Source of the DNA: Leptospiraceae bacterium
GTDB lineage: Bacteria > Spirochaetota > Leptospiria > Leptospirales > Leptonemataceae
DNA: 32,746 nucleotides
Assembly (NCBI GenBank): GCA_020441005.1
Contig: JAGRNA010000144.1
Location: forward strand, 1 to 32,746
Direction: 5' to 3'
Numbering within the stretch: position 1 is the first letter of the stretch; each line of letters starts with the position of its first letter. The notes below the pieces were generated by a model that was given only the letters and a program-made list of their open reading frames with translations, searched no databases and had not been told where the DNA came from. Both the position numbers and the translations under genes were made by a program. Shown piece after piece: positions 1 through 8,311 of the stretch.

Positions 1-1819
1 CCGATTTGGCCAGGTTGCGGGGCTGATCGGGTTCGCATCCGCGTTCTACAGCCACATGATAGGCTAGCAGCTGCAGGGGTACAACAGCCAGAATCGGACT
101 CAGCAGATCCGGGCAGGCCGGAATGGGAAAGCTGTAATCTGAGAGTTCCGGCACTTTGGTATCCCCTTCGGTGTAGATGGAAATAATTTTACCTTTTCGG
201 GCGCGCACCTCTTCTATATTGGAGAGCATCTTGTCGTAGATTTCTCCCTGGGTTGCAATGCAGACAACAGGAACTTCTGATGTGATCAGGGCGATCGGTC
301 CATGTTTGAACTCACCGCCCGCATAGCCGGAGGCATGGATATACGAAATTTCCTTCAGTTTCAAAGCGCCTTCCAGGGCGGTCGGGTAATTCCAGGAACG
401 GCCCAGGAAAATGAAATCCTGGGTCTCCGTAAAATCTTTGGCCCACTGCTCGATAATGCCGGAGTTCGCCAGAATGCTTTCCATTTGCTCGGGTAGTTTG
501 CGAATATCTTCAAACAGTTGCTGACGCTCTTCCTTATCAAGCACCCATTTAATTCCGGAAAGAAAAACGGCGTAGAGCAGCAGGTTCAATAACTGAGCCG
601 TGTAAGCCTTCGTCGAAGCCACTCCGATCTCGGGACCGGCCATTAGATTGATATAGGCATTGGATTCGCGCGCAATGGTCGAATTGACGTTATTCACAAA
701 AGACAACACGCGCATGAACTTGGACTTGGCCTCGTAAATACTCGCAATGGTATCCGCAGTTTCACCGCTTTGAGAAATGGCCAGCACCTTGGTATCGCCG
801 CCGGCAATGGGGTTGCGGTAGCGAAATTCTGAAGAGAGGTCGACTTCGGTAGCCAATAAGGCCAGCTTTTCGAAGTAAAACTTGCTGACCAGGGCCGCGT
901 GCCAGGAGGTGCCGGCGCTGGTAATGACCAGCCGGCTCATGTCGGATAAATACTTGTTATCGCCCGCTTTTTCGCGAAAGTGCACCCTTCCATTGTCGCC
1001 CAGTCGCTCCTGGATGATACGGCGTAGAACGCCGGGCTGCTCATGAATTTCCTTGAGCATGAAGTGGTCGTAGCCGCCTTTGTCTAAATCTTCAACGGAA
1101 AGGTCGACAGTTTCCAGACTAAACTCGACCTCGCGTCGATCGCCATTCAAAAGGTGCAACCGACTGCGTTCAATCCAGCCCCATTGACCGTTTTCAATAA
1201 TCAGATGCTGCAGGGCATTCGGTACCATGGCCGGAAGATCGCTGGCTAAAAAAGATTCGTTTTTCCCCTGGCCATACACCAAAGGGGAACCGTCACGGGC
1301 AAAGAAAATTCGCTCCGGTTCCTGGTCGTAGAGCATGGTAAATGCGTAGCGACCCTGCAGTTGCTGAATGGCATTATAGAGGGCGTCATCGATCTTGATT
1401 CCTTTTTTGAGCTCCTCCTCTATCAGGTGGGGGATCACCTCTGTATCGGTTTCCGTATGAAAAACGTGGCCCAGCTTGATCAGCTTTTGCTTCAGATCGT
1501 AGTGGTTTTCTATGATACCATTGTGCACCACCGCTATATTGCGATTCGTATTGGAATGGGGATGGGCGTTCAGACGATTCGGTTCGCCGTGCGTAGCCCA
1601 GCGAGTGTGACCGATGCCCACGCTGCCCTCAACCGGATGAGACTGCAGCAGTTCTTCCAGATCCTTGATCTTGCCGCTCTCCTTGCGGATCTGCAGCTCT
1701 CCATTATACAATGCGGCAATTCCCGCAGAATCATAACCCCGGTATTCCAGGCGCGTCAAACCGACTAAAAGCACGGAATCAACTGATTTGGAGCCAATAT
1801 AGGCTACAATACCACACAT
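1..1819 (-). CDS. glmS: Glutamine-fructose-6-phosphate aminotransferase (isomerizing), C-terminal end cut by window
   Basis: This enzyme converts fructose-6-phosphate and glutamine to glucosamine-6-phosphate, the first step of UDP-GlcNAc synthesis for peptidoglycan and LPS. Reading leftward from ATG at 1817-1819, the protein begins MCGIVAYIG, so Cys2 becomes the N-terminal nucleophile of the class II glutaminase domain. HTRWATHG and HNGIIEN follow. The C-terminal half carries two SIS sugar-isomerase domains, with SAGTSWHAA, SQSGETADT and later LGRSWNYPTALEGALKLKE. About 606 codons are visible and the frame is still open at base 1, where it reads PRNLAKS, so only the last few residues of the usual roughly 610 are missing. 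No good Shine-Dalgarno sequence precedes the start. The N-terminal Cys fixes the start codon. The next gene is divergent. Confidence 0.97.
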   Translation of the reverse strand, partial: MCGIVAYIGSKSVDSVLLVGLTRLEYRGYDSAGIAALYNGELQIRKESGKIKDLEELLQSHPVEGSVGIGHTRWATHGEPNRLNAHPHSNTNRNIAVVHNGIIENHYDLKQKLIKLGHVFHTETDTEVIPHLIEEELKKGIKIDDALYNAIQQLQGRYAFTMLYDQEPERIFFARDGSPLVYGQGKNESFLASDLPAMVPNALQHLIIENGQWGWIERSRLHLLNGDRREVEFSLETVDLSVEDLDKGGYDHFMLKEIHEQPGVLRRIIQERLGDNGRVHFREKAGDNKYLSDMSRLVITSAGTSWHAALVSKFYFEKLALLATEVDLSSEFRYRNPIAGGDTKVLAISQSGETADTIASIYEAKSKFMRVLSFVNNVNSTIARESNAYINLMAGPEIGVASTKAYTAQLLNLLLYAVFLSGIKWVLDKEERQQLFEDIRKLPEQMESILANSGIIEQWAKDFTETQDFIFLGRSWNYPTALEGALKLKEISYIHASGYAGGEFKHGPIALITSEVPVVCIATQGEIYDKMLSNIEEVRARKGKIISIYTEGDTKVPELSDYSFPIPACPDLLSPILAVVPLQLLAYHVAVERGCEPDQPRNLAKS

Positions 1820-2067
1820 ACAGTGCAGCTTTCAGGAGTCCTGTCAAGGGGCAACATGAAAACAGACTTTATCCAGATTGTCATTTTTCTGTATAAAACC
1901 TAACATATCATTAGTGTTGCAAATCTGCAACCGGCCAGGAACGGCGTAACTTTTTTTGCAACCAGGTTAGCCTGGCGGGGTTCATACCTTTACGGTCGCA
2001 CAGCAAATGACAATCGAACGCTACGGCGAGGGATTTGCGTAAAAAATGCGAAACAGGGATATATTAG

Positions 2068-2865
2068 ATGTATTTACTTGGTCGAATGATAGGTCACATT
2101 TTATTTTTACTGATCGTAGTACCGATGCGCGCTATCTATGGCGCCAAACGGCTCGACATCTATGACGATCAGATTCTGGAAGATCTAAAGAACCGCTCCT
2201 TCATCATTGTTTCCAATCATATTCTGCCCAAATCGCGTTTTCTGCGGGCCATCTCCATGCCCTATGATGCATATCTGCTGCGGCGCATGTTCCTCAAGCA
2301 TGACATCAAGGTTACCGCTTTCACCAGCATTGATTCGCTGCAACGACCCAGGAGCAAACTACAGGGCTTCTGGATGCACAGCATGAAGGAACCGCTGATG
2401 AAAGGTCTGGTTGTATCACTCGACTTGATCCCTTTGAATCGAAGAGTGCACGACAACGCGACCCAGCGAGATTTGCGCCAGCGACTAGACAAGGGCGGCA
2501 TCGCAGTCGGTATATTCCCGGAAGGTACCATGTTCACTTCTTTTTCGACTACGCGTAAACTACACGCCGGGATGGGGGTTTATGCCAAACGCTATGACTT
2601 GCCGGTTTTGCCGGTTTACCTGCACGCCTATAATACCAGCCAGCCAATGTTCATTCGGGTGGGTCAGCTGATCGCTGCCGATACCCAAAAGGACGAAATT
2701 GTAAAACTTGTGCGTACACAATGGAATACTTTGGCGGCGATGGGTGCGCAGTCGGATGATAGCGTTGCCGACGGGAGTCTGGGTGATGAGTCCAGGTCAG
2801 ATTCGCAACCCGCGGTCCCGGTCACTGCGTCTAAAAAATCGACACCGAATAGTAAGGTGGCTTGA
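2068..2865 (+). CDS. PlsC-like 1-acylglycerol-3-phosphate acyltransferase family protein with altered HX4D motif
   Basis: The 265-residue protein resembles the lysophosphatidate acyltransferase (PlsC/LPLAT) family, which acylates lysophospholipids at the inner membrane. An N-terminal hydrophobic stretch lies at about residues 5-22. The FPEGT acceptor-binding motif is at residues 150-154, followed by KLHAGMGVYAKRYDLPVLPV, which matches the family's C-terminal block. The catalytic motif is degenerate: at residues 50-56 it reads NHILPKS, so His51 is present but Ser56 stands where the catalytic Asp of HX4D belongs. Activity is therefore uncertain, although a diverged family member remains likely. 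The last 35 or so residues are a Ser/Asp-rich low-complexity tail. The ATG follows CAGGGA by about ten bases. The gene is convergent with the next one. Confidence 0.75.
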   Translation: MYLLGRMIGHILFLLIVVPMRAIYGAKRLDIYDDQILEDLKNRSFIIVSNHILPKSRFLRAISMPYDAYLLRRMFLKHDIKVTAFTSIDSLQRPRSKLQGFWMHSMKEPLMKGLVVSLDLIPLNRRVHDNATQRDLRQRLDKGGIAVGIFPEGTMFTSFSTTRKLHAGMGVYAKRYDLPVLPVYLHAYNTSQPMFIRVGQLIAADTQKDEIVKLVRTQWNTLAAMGAQSDDSVADGSLGDESRSDSQPAVPVTASKKSTPNSKVA

Positions 2866-2867
2866 AA

Positions 2868-2893
2868 CGGCCCGGTCAGGCAAAACCGGGCCG
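2868..2893. terminator. Hairpin between convergent genes
   Basis: A perfect 9-bp inverted repeat (CGGCCCGGT at 2868-2876, ACCGGGCCG at 2885-2893) with an 8-base loop starts three bases after the PlsC-like stop codon. It lies between two convergent genes. There is no long U-tract on either strand, so it is terminator-like rather than a textbook intrinsic terminator. Confidence 0.5.
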
Positions 2894-2916
2894 GCTAATA
2901 AAGGGCAATTGCACCG

Positions 2917-3267
2917 TTATTTTTTTTTCCAGGTCTCCTTGTCACAGACCGAACCAAACATGGCGCACCCCTCAATGGAAAGACCGCTTGCGGAAAAGAT
3001 AACAGTTCCATCAAAGTCCTTTAAAGAAAACATGGGATGCTTCATTTTGGCGCCTTTGTAGGTCGTGGCATTGACTTTTCGCATGCCATTACACATTTCA
3101 AATTTATTGCTTACAATCGTGCAAAACAGTTTGTCGCCCACAAGCCGCACATTCACTGTTTCACCATTTTCGCGCAAATAGGTGCCCATATAGTTGTCTT
3201 CCGCCTGGATGCCAAGCGTGAACAGCATGACAATCAAGCCGGTGATGATAGCTGATCCTTTCTTCAT
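2917..3267 (-). CDS. Small exported DUF2147-like protein
   Basis: The 116-residue protein has a Sec signal peptide (MKKGSAIITGLIVMLFTLG, cleavage near IQA-ED), so it is probably periplasmic. The rest is one compact domain starting GTYLRENGETVNVRL and ending with IEGCAMFGSVCDKETWKKK. The order GTW-like start, CTIV in the middle, and a G-C-x(6)-C-x(3)-TW end resembles DUF2147, a small beta-barrel family of unknown function. The Cys pairs could form disulfides. Translation initiation is strong, with AAGGAG seven bases before the ATG. It appears to be monocistronic and converges with the acyltransferase gene. The family call rests on remembered pattern only. Confidence 0.7.
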   Translation of the reverse strand: MKKGSAIITGLIVMLFTLGIQAEDNYMGTYLRENGETVNVRLVGDKLFCTIVSNKFEMCNGMRKVNATTYKGAKMKHPMFSLKDFDGTVIFSASGLSIEGCAMFGSVCDKETWKKK

Positions 3268-3682
3268 AGAATTTCTCCTTACATCCGCTCTTTATCAAAG
3301 AAGCATGGTCTACTGCGGGCCTTCGGAGTCCCGGGAGCAGTTTGGCGCGACCCCGCCTGGCATGGGCTGCCTGCGTTATACGTACGGCACGCCCCGTTTT
3401 GGCCCTGAACAGCCCGCCAGTGAATGCTTTCATAATATTCAGACACCGTCAAGGCTTTTTTAGAAGGTTTCGATCTCCTGAAATGTGAATAGAGTGACAT
3501 GTCCAACGACCCGGACTGCGTAGTAGCGTTGACCAGGCAGTCCAGAGAAAGACCTCACCGGGCCACCAGCGAACAAGTTATACATGCAGGCCAGCCAAGC
3601 GCCCACTATGGCATGTGGGCCGGACCGGGCCGCCTTCCGATGCGGCAAACCGGTAGGTCGGCTTGATGGTATGCTTTCAGAT
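3268..3682. other. Intergenic, no gene recognised
   Basis: This 415-bp gap holds the ribosome binding site of the DUF2147-like gene at its left end. Several short overlapping open frames occur on both strands, but none has a recognisable domain, signal peptide or convincing ribosome binding site. I see no RNA gene in it. Confidence 0.5.
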
Positions 3683-4888
3683 TCAAGGCAAGGGACAATC
3701 GGTTGGCATAGACGGTAGCGGTCGGGAGGGATCGCTAAAAGCCGGGTCGGCCACAAAGCACGGATCGCTTAAAGAGAGCAAAAAGGCTAGTAGCTGCTGC
3801 TTTTCCTGCCAGCTCAGGGTAAAAGGCCTGATTCGGGGATCCTTGTTGGGATTCAGCCGCCCGTCACCACGCAGTGGTCCTCCTGTAATCCGGCGCCCAC
3901 CAGCCTGCAGTATTTCAATCAGCTCGGGCAGGCTCTGCACGCTACCATCATGCATATAGGGCGCTGTATAAGCCAGGTTGCGCAGACCGGGTGTTCTGTA
4001 TTTGCCGCGATCGGCCGGATTGCCAGTCACCAGAAACAAGCCCTGGCTGGCGCGGCCGGCCGCAGCACCGTGCAAGGCCTGATCAGGATAATCACCACGA
4101 CCAAGCACATTATACAAGCCGACATTGGCAAATTCCTGTAAGCCGCTAGCAGACGAGCGGTTAAAATCCGGTCCGCTGTGGCAGGCCACGCAGTTTAAAC
4201 GCTCGGAGCGAAACAAGGTCTCTCCCTGACGGGCTGCCTCACTCTGACGATTCAAGTCATACGGACTGCGCCAGGATAGCAGGGTTGTTTGAAAAGTGGC
4301 CAAGGCCAGGGCGGCTGTAGTGATTGTGATATCGCGGCCCGGGAAGGAGCGCGCGAACAAGCCAGCCAGGACCGGATCAGTAGTCAGCCGGCCGATGATC
4401 TGGTACTCGCTGCCGGTGATCGCCAGTTCCTCGATGGTGGTCGGCGTATCCTCGGAAAAAAAAGGGATCAGCGCCTGGTTGTCAAATCGCTTTAAAGCTG
4501 GATTGTTCCAGGTCAGGCTGTCAAAAAAAACTGTATTTGCCAGACCGGGAGTATTGCGGGCATGCAGCTGACCAGTAGAACCGCGCGAGCGTGCTTGCTG
4601 GTCGGCAAAGGCGGATTGCTGCTGATGGCAGCTGGAGCACGACTGCTTTTGATTGCCGGACAGTTTGGACGAATAAAACAAATGACGACCCAGGGTTACT
4701 CGCTCAGGGGTGATGCAAACACCTTGCGGTTGATCAGGCTGTCGGTGTCCGGCTGGCAGGGCAAACTCGAAAGCCGCGCAAGGCAGTCCCAGGGTCTCAC
4801 GCAACGGAATGCAGGCTGTTAGAATAGCGGCATAAAAAGCGAACAGCGCCAGGTCGCGCAGCCATGACTTCACAATTCGACCGGTCAT
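3683..4888 (-). CDS. Di-heme cytochrome c peroxidase / MauG-family lipoprotein
   Basis: The 401-residue protein belongs to the bacterial di-heme cytochrome c peroxidase and MauG superfamily, which uses two c-type hemes for peroxide-dependent redox chemistry outside the cytoplasm. Heme sites are CSSCH (residues 84-88) and CVACH (233-237). The family's PYMHDG motif lies at about 310-315, after YRTPGLRNL. An N-terminal hydrophobic segment ends in ILTAC (Cys26), a good lipobox, so it is probably a lipid-anchored periplasmic protein. I chose ATG at 4886-4888; a TTG codon directly upstream is the alternative. It is the last gene of a three-gene operon, 48 bases after the previous stop. The operon partners suggest an oxidised protein substrate or a redox partner, but the sequence does not say which. 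Confidence 0.9.
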   Translation of the reverse strand: MTGRIVKSWLRDLALFAFYAAILTACIPLRETLGLPCAAFEFALPAGHRQPDQPQGVCITPERVTLGRHLFYSSKLSGNQKQSCSSCHQQQSAFADQQARSRGSTGQLHARNTPGLANTVFFDSLTWNNPALKRFDNQALIPFFSEDTPTTIEELAITGSEYQIIGRLTTDPVLAGLFARSFPGRDITITTAALALATFQTTLLSWRSPYDLNRQSEAARQGETLFRSERLNCVACHSGPDFNRSSASGLQEFANVGLYNVLGRGDYPDQALHGAAAGRASQGLFLVTGNPADRGKYRTPGLRNLAYTAPYMHDGSVQSLPELIEILQAGGRRITGGPLRGDGRLNPNKDPRIRPFTLSWQEKQQLLAFLLSLSDPCFVADPAFSDPSRPLPSMPTDCPLP

Positions 4889-4936
4889 CAATAGACTGTG
4901 ATGATCAAGCTGCGACTATGGAACTGAAAACCACTG

Positions 4937-6196
4937 CTAAAACCCAGGCGCTTCCGAGACAGGATGAAAACTGATCGAGTTAAGGGAGTCCAGGGTGGCT
5001 TTCTGAGTATCGTCGTAGCCGTTGTTGCCTCCATTACCGCTAGTACCCAGCTTGTTGAACAAGGCCTGCACTCCGGGATAGCCGCCGTTCACCGATGGGT
5101 CGGGAAAACCGCCTGGAATACCGCTCGAAGCCAGTCCGTCACTAATAAAGCCGCTGCCGTTAAAGGTTGCAAATTTCAGAATATCGGCACCGCACAAAGT
5201 ACTGGATGCGGGCATGTCCCCAACCCTGATCCCGGACAGGGCTGTCGTTTCAAAACTGTTCGCATTCAATTGGCCATAGGCCAGACTATAATAGTAATTA
5301 CCACTACCGCAGCCGAAATTAGTGGAAACGGTCCGTGAAGCGACTCGCACACACAGCGCGCCCGACGATGTGCCGCCGCCCTTCAGACCGATTGTCATTT
5401 CTTCCAGAATTACACGACCGCGGTCGCTGGTATTCGAGGCCTGCGAACCGGTACTATGGAAGGCCTGGCCCCAGGAATAGGTTTGGCGTCTTGATCCAGC
5501 ACCACCGCTAATGTAGCTCTCCACGATCAGATCTTCATTGGTCGCCGAACTGGTGTCCAGGGCTGCCAGCCGATAGCTTAGCAGGACTCCGTCGCCCGTA
5601 GCCGGATTGTTGACATCATCAAAAATCATTTCGAGAACGTCTTTATTGTCGCTGGCCCGCCACATCTTGAAACGGTAGCTAAAGTCTTTGGTGCCGGTAT
5701 AGGCGCTGGAAGAAATGCCAGTACAAGCACCGGCAGTAGAGCAGTTTGTTTCCAACTTGATCTTGTAGCTGACGCCGCTAATCGTACTGGTCGTCTGGAT
5801 TGTACTGGGCGAACTTGTGTTCAAGAGGCCCGAATTCTTTAGCGAAACGATTAAATTATCAGCTATGGTTGAATTGCCATTGGCCCAGGTCGCAGACTGC
5901 CGTACAAAGGACCAACTGCTCTCGGCCGCTTCCGCTTTGCGCGGCCCGCTGACTACTAGCTGCCAGGGATGGGGACTGCTGACAGCCACTGGTGTGCCAC
6001 CCTGGAAGCGGGTCTCCAAAACATCCTTGATGGGCTGGATCTGCGGCAGGCTCATAGTGATGGCCCCGGTACGGGACTCACGACTGATATGGATGGAAAC
6101 GCCAAAAAGCAGTATCCCGATGAAAAGCCCACTCAGGATCAGACGTACTTTGCGTAGCAAGGATGATTTGGTTTTCAGTTGTTGTAAAAATTTCAT
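4937..6196 (-). CDS. Exported or membrane-anchored protein of unknown function
   Basis: I do not recognise this 419-residue protein. It starts MKFLQQLKTKSS, followed by basic residues and one hydrophobic segment (LILSGLFIGILLFGVSIHI), then a long polar, Gly/Ser/Thr/Asn-rich extracytoplasmic region. Several Cys residues (in NCSTAGACTG, GALCV, FGCGSG, TLCGAD) are spaced as possible disulfide partners. The middle segment DVLEMIFDDVNNPATGDGV looks like an ordered domain. An upstream in-frame ATG at 6242-6244 would overlap the preceding gene; the MKF start leaves a 20-base gap and puts the signal anchor at the N-terminus, so I prefer it. Its position between a tiny lipoprotein and a di-heme peroxidase makes it a candidate partner or substrate of that enzyme, which is inference only. 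Confidence 0.75.
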   Translation of the reverse strand: MKFLQQLKTKSSLLRKVRLILSGLFIGILLFGVSIHISRESRTGAITMSLPQIQPIKDVLETRFQGGTPVAVSSPHPWQLVVSGPRKAEAAESSWSFVRQSATWANGNSTIADNLIVSLKNSGLLNTSSPSTIQTTSTISGVSYKIKLETNCSTAGACTGISSSAYTGTKDFSYRFKMWRASDNKDVLEMIFDDVNNPATGDGVLLSYRLAALDTSSATNEDLIVESYISGGAGSRRQTYSWGQAFHSTGSQASNTSDRGRVILEEMTIGLKGGGTSSGALCVRVASRTVSTNFGCGSGNYYYSLAYGQLNANSFETTALSGIRVGDMPASSTLCGADILKFATFNGSGFISDGLASSGIPGGFPDPSVNGGYPGVQALFNKLGTSGNGGNNGYDDTQKATLDSLNSISFHPVSEAPGF

Positions 6197-6216
6197 TTTG
6201 GAATCCAGGGGTATTG

Positions 6217-6444
6217 TTAAAAGCGCAAGCCTGGCGGAATACAAATCACCAGGCCGGATTCATTCTTGCAGGTGTTGCTGGATTGATTCAGGGCAGCGGC
6301 CAACAAGAGCAAAAGACCTGTATTGTCCTCTTCTTTGGCTTCAAACAGGCTGCAACTGGCAAAACCCAACAAAGCCGAAAGGCTTACAATGAGTGCAGCT
6401 CTCCAGAAGTGCGGCCAATCGCTCAGAAATGCTTTTCTTGTCAT
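6217..6444 (-). CDS. Tiny lipoprotein (75 aa)
   Basis: The protein has a basic N-terminus, a hydrophobic core (AALIVSLSALLGFA) and a lipobox FASC with Cys31. The mature part is about 45 residues: a short acidic stretch, then GLLLLLAAALNQSSN, then a small Cys-containing end (NTCKNESGLVIC). A Leu-rich run just after the lipidated Cys is common in leptospiral surface lipoproteins, from memory. ATG at 6442-6444 is preferred; a GTG codon lies directly before it. It is the first gene of the operon with the exported protein and the di-heme peroxidase, and sits right below a good promoter. Function is unknown. Confidence 0.7.
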   Translation of the reverse strand: MTRKAFLSDWPHFWRAALIVSLSALLGFASCSLFEAKEEDNTGLLLLLAAALNQSSNTCKNESGLVICIPPGLRF

Positions 6445-6453
6445 CACATCACC

Positions 6454-6482
6454 AGTATAAATTACAGGGCTGTCCTTTACAA
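6454..6482 (-). promoter_or_regulatory. Sigma-70 type promoter of the di-heme peroxidase operon
   Basis: On the minus strand, TTGTAA (6477-6482) is separated by exactly 17 bases from TATACT (6454-6459). Transcription would begin near 6447, only a few bases before the ATG at 6444. The message would therefore have almost no leader and no room for a normal ribosome binding site. Confidence 0.5.
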
Positions 6483-6700
6483 CAAATCTTTGCCGCCCGG
6501 TACGATCTGCGCCTCAGAGAATCAAGCCGCCATCACTGGTTAAATTGTGCTGACCTGGTTGTCTGTCGTTGCGTTCCGGCACTGAGTCAATGACTGGAGT
6601 ATATCACAAGCACAGCGATGGCTGATCGCTCAGGATAGACGTGGAAAAAAATGAGCGCCAGGGCGCAACATCCAGCAACGCGCGGACCTTTTACAGTTAG

Positions 6701-7267
6701 ATGGTCCGAAGCTCCCTGATAGCATCTGAAACGGAATCACAATTGGTTTCTTCCAGCACTCTCTTGATACCCCGGCATCTGCTGGATTATTTCACTCTAC
6801 GTGTGCATGATTTTCGGAGTGTCAGAGCTTACTTTGAATACCTGATTGTCAACTACGGTCGCCAGCTGGCCCGCTATAAAATTAATCCGGCCAGCCACAA
6901 GTGGAAGAAAAAATACCAGAATCCGGGCCTGGATTTGCAAATTCGAAATTTCAGGCCCGATCCCCGGTTCTGGGAGGAATTTCGGCATATCGCTTTTGGC
7001 TATGGTCTGGCTATGTGCAATCTTTTTGTCATCTTGCTGGAACTGGAGCATAGACTCTGGCTAAAAGCGAAATCCCCCGCTAAATTTCATGAAACCCAGC
7101 CATCGCAGCCTGCGGGGCACCGTAAAAGTGTGAACTCAAGACAAAACTTGCATTTTGGGCAAAAGAAATATATATTAAATTTACTATCCAGTAATGAATT
7201 TGCAATATTAATCAGATCAATGGATTATTCAGACCAGAGATTGCATCGGATGTGTTTGATACACTGA
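6701..7267 (+). CDS. DUF1564 family protein (Leptospirales-specific)
   Basis: The 188-residue protein matches the remembered layout of DUF1564, a family of unknown function found essentially in Leptospira and relatives. The signature region runs from TLLIPRHLLDYFTLRV through a Tyr-rich helix, then KWKKKYQNPGLDLQ, then the block FRPDPRFWEEFRHIAFGYG and CNLFVILLELE. Basic, helical character and the short 'xxFRPxxxxWxEL' type block suggest a ribbon-helix-helix-like or other small DNA-binding fold, which is inference. The C-terminal third (after about residue 125) is less conserved in character. ATG at 6701 has no clear Shine-Dalgarno sequence. The gene stands alone, divergent from the peroxidase operon and convergent with the next gene. 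Members are often found near accessory DNA. Confidence 0.75.
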   Translation: MVRSSLIASETESQLVSSSTLLIPRHLLDYFTLRVHDFRSVRAYFEYLIVNYGRQLARYKINPASHKWKKKYQNPGLDLQIRNFRPDPRFWEEFRHIAFGYGLAMCNLFVILLELEHRLWLKAKSPAKFHETQPSQPAGHRKSVNSRQNLHFGQKKYILNLLSSNEFAILIRSMDYSDQRLHRMCLIH

Positions 7268-7321
7268 TCCAACGGCCATTTGGGGCAAAAATCGCTGGAT
7301 AACTGTACCCAAAGCGTAACG

Positions 7322-8065
7322 CTAAAACCGCCAGTCAATAGCGTCAATATCCGCAGCCGACATGGCCGGCTTTACTTGCGTGCCAAGATGCATGCGAATC
7401 AATTCCCGATCAATCGGACTATATTCCTGCCCCGTTGTCCAGCCTTGATAAAAAATGCTGTCTTTGTAATCATACGTATCGTTTAACAGACCCAGGCCCT
7501 GGGTGAATTCTTCGCGCAGCAAATGCTTACGACCGGCCAGGGTTTGCGTGCGAAATACATCCACATACATGCTTCCCGCATAAATCTCGGACCGGGAGTT
7601 CCAGTTAATCCACACCAGGCCCCAGTTCGCCTGCAAATACGGCTCTGCATCCGGCTCGAAATCAGCGTATTCGGCGGCACTGCTTAAAAAAACAATGAAA
7701 TTCGCATCCGTGCGGTCGGTCACTCGTCGAATCCGGATTGTGCTGCTCAGCTGATTTAATTCAACGATGATTCGGTCGAGTTCGGCGGTCAAATCCGGAT
7801 AATCGGAATCTCGCAGCCAGACGCGCAGGTCTTGCTGCCATTTTTTGATCTGTTTGGCACCGTTGCCGTACTCGGATCCAAGCGCTATTTTCTTATAATA
7901 CTCTACTGCCGTCCTTTGATCGATAATTGTTTCGCTGAGCGGTTCAGAAATCTGCGGGTTCTTTTCAGATTGCAGTCGGCAACTGCCAAAGGTCAGACTG
8001 GTTGACGCAATCAAGGCCAGAAGCACTGTACGCAAGTTAGAACTAGAAATGAAACCCGGGGTCAT
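7322..8065 (-). CDS. DUF2927-type lipoprotein
   Basis: The 247-residue protein has a signal peptide ending in a lipobox-like TFGSC (Cys29), so it is predicted to be lipid-anchored. The C-terminal half resembles DUF2927, an extracytoplasmic family with a zinc-protease-like signature. The block LREEFTQGLGLLND spans residues 183-196, followed by DSIFYQG and YSPIDRELIRMHLGTQVKPAM. In the family as I remember it the block reads H-E-E-x-T-Q; here Arg184 occupies the His position, so metal-dependent catalysis is doubtful. The region before it (NFIVFLSSAAEYADF, then SEIYAGSMYVDVF) also fits. ATG at 8063-8065 lacks a strong ribosome binding site. No operon partner is evident. Confidence 0.75.
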   Translation of the reverse strand: MTPGFISSSNLRTVLLALIASTSLTFGSCRLQSEKNPQISEPLSETIIDQRTAVEYYKKIALGSEYGNGAKQIKKWQQDLRVWLRDSDYPDLTAELDRIIVELNQLSSTIRIRRVTDRTDANFIVFLSSAAEYADFEPDAEPYLQANWGLVWINWNSRSEIYAGSMYVDVFRTQTLAGRKHLLREEFTQGLGLLNDTYDYKDSIFYQGWTTGQEYSPIDRELIRMHLGTQVKPAMSAADIDAIDWRF

Positions 8066-8311
8066 AACAATCAGACGATCCTATAGTCCGCTTGATTGAA
8101 AACATTTTTTTTGGCATCGTTTTGCTGTTGTCCCCGACGCTGCCTGCTAAATGGGACAGTTCAACAATTATGGCCCCGAATTGCCACCGAACCGAATCCC
8201 GGACCGGGCTAGTCGAATAAAATCGCTGCAATCACAAAGAGTTGTAAGTTATGCGTTAATTGCACAATGCATTTGTAACGTTTTTTGCGAGGTATGTTTG
8301 AGATCTGGATT

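Noticed and set aside
3279-3506. 75-codon minus-strand frame in the 3268-3682 gap
   Set aside because: No start signal, domain or signal peptide; the C-terminal half looks like translated non-coding DNA.
4937-6196. MbnP-type partner of the MauG-like peroxidase
   Set aside because: The MbnP pattern, as I remember it, cannot be found in the sequence; only the gene arrangement is similar.
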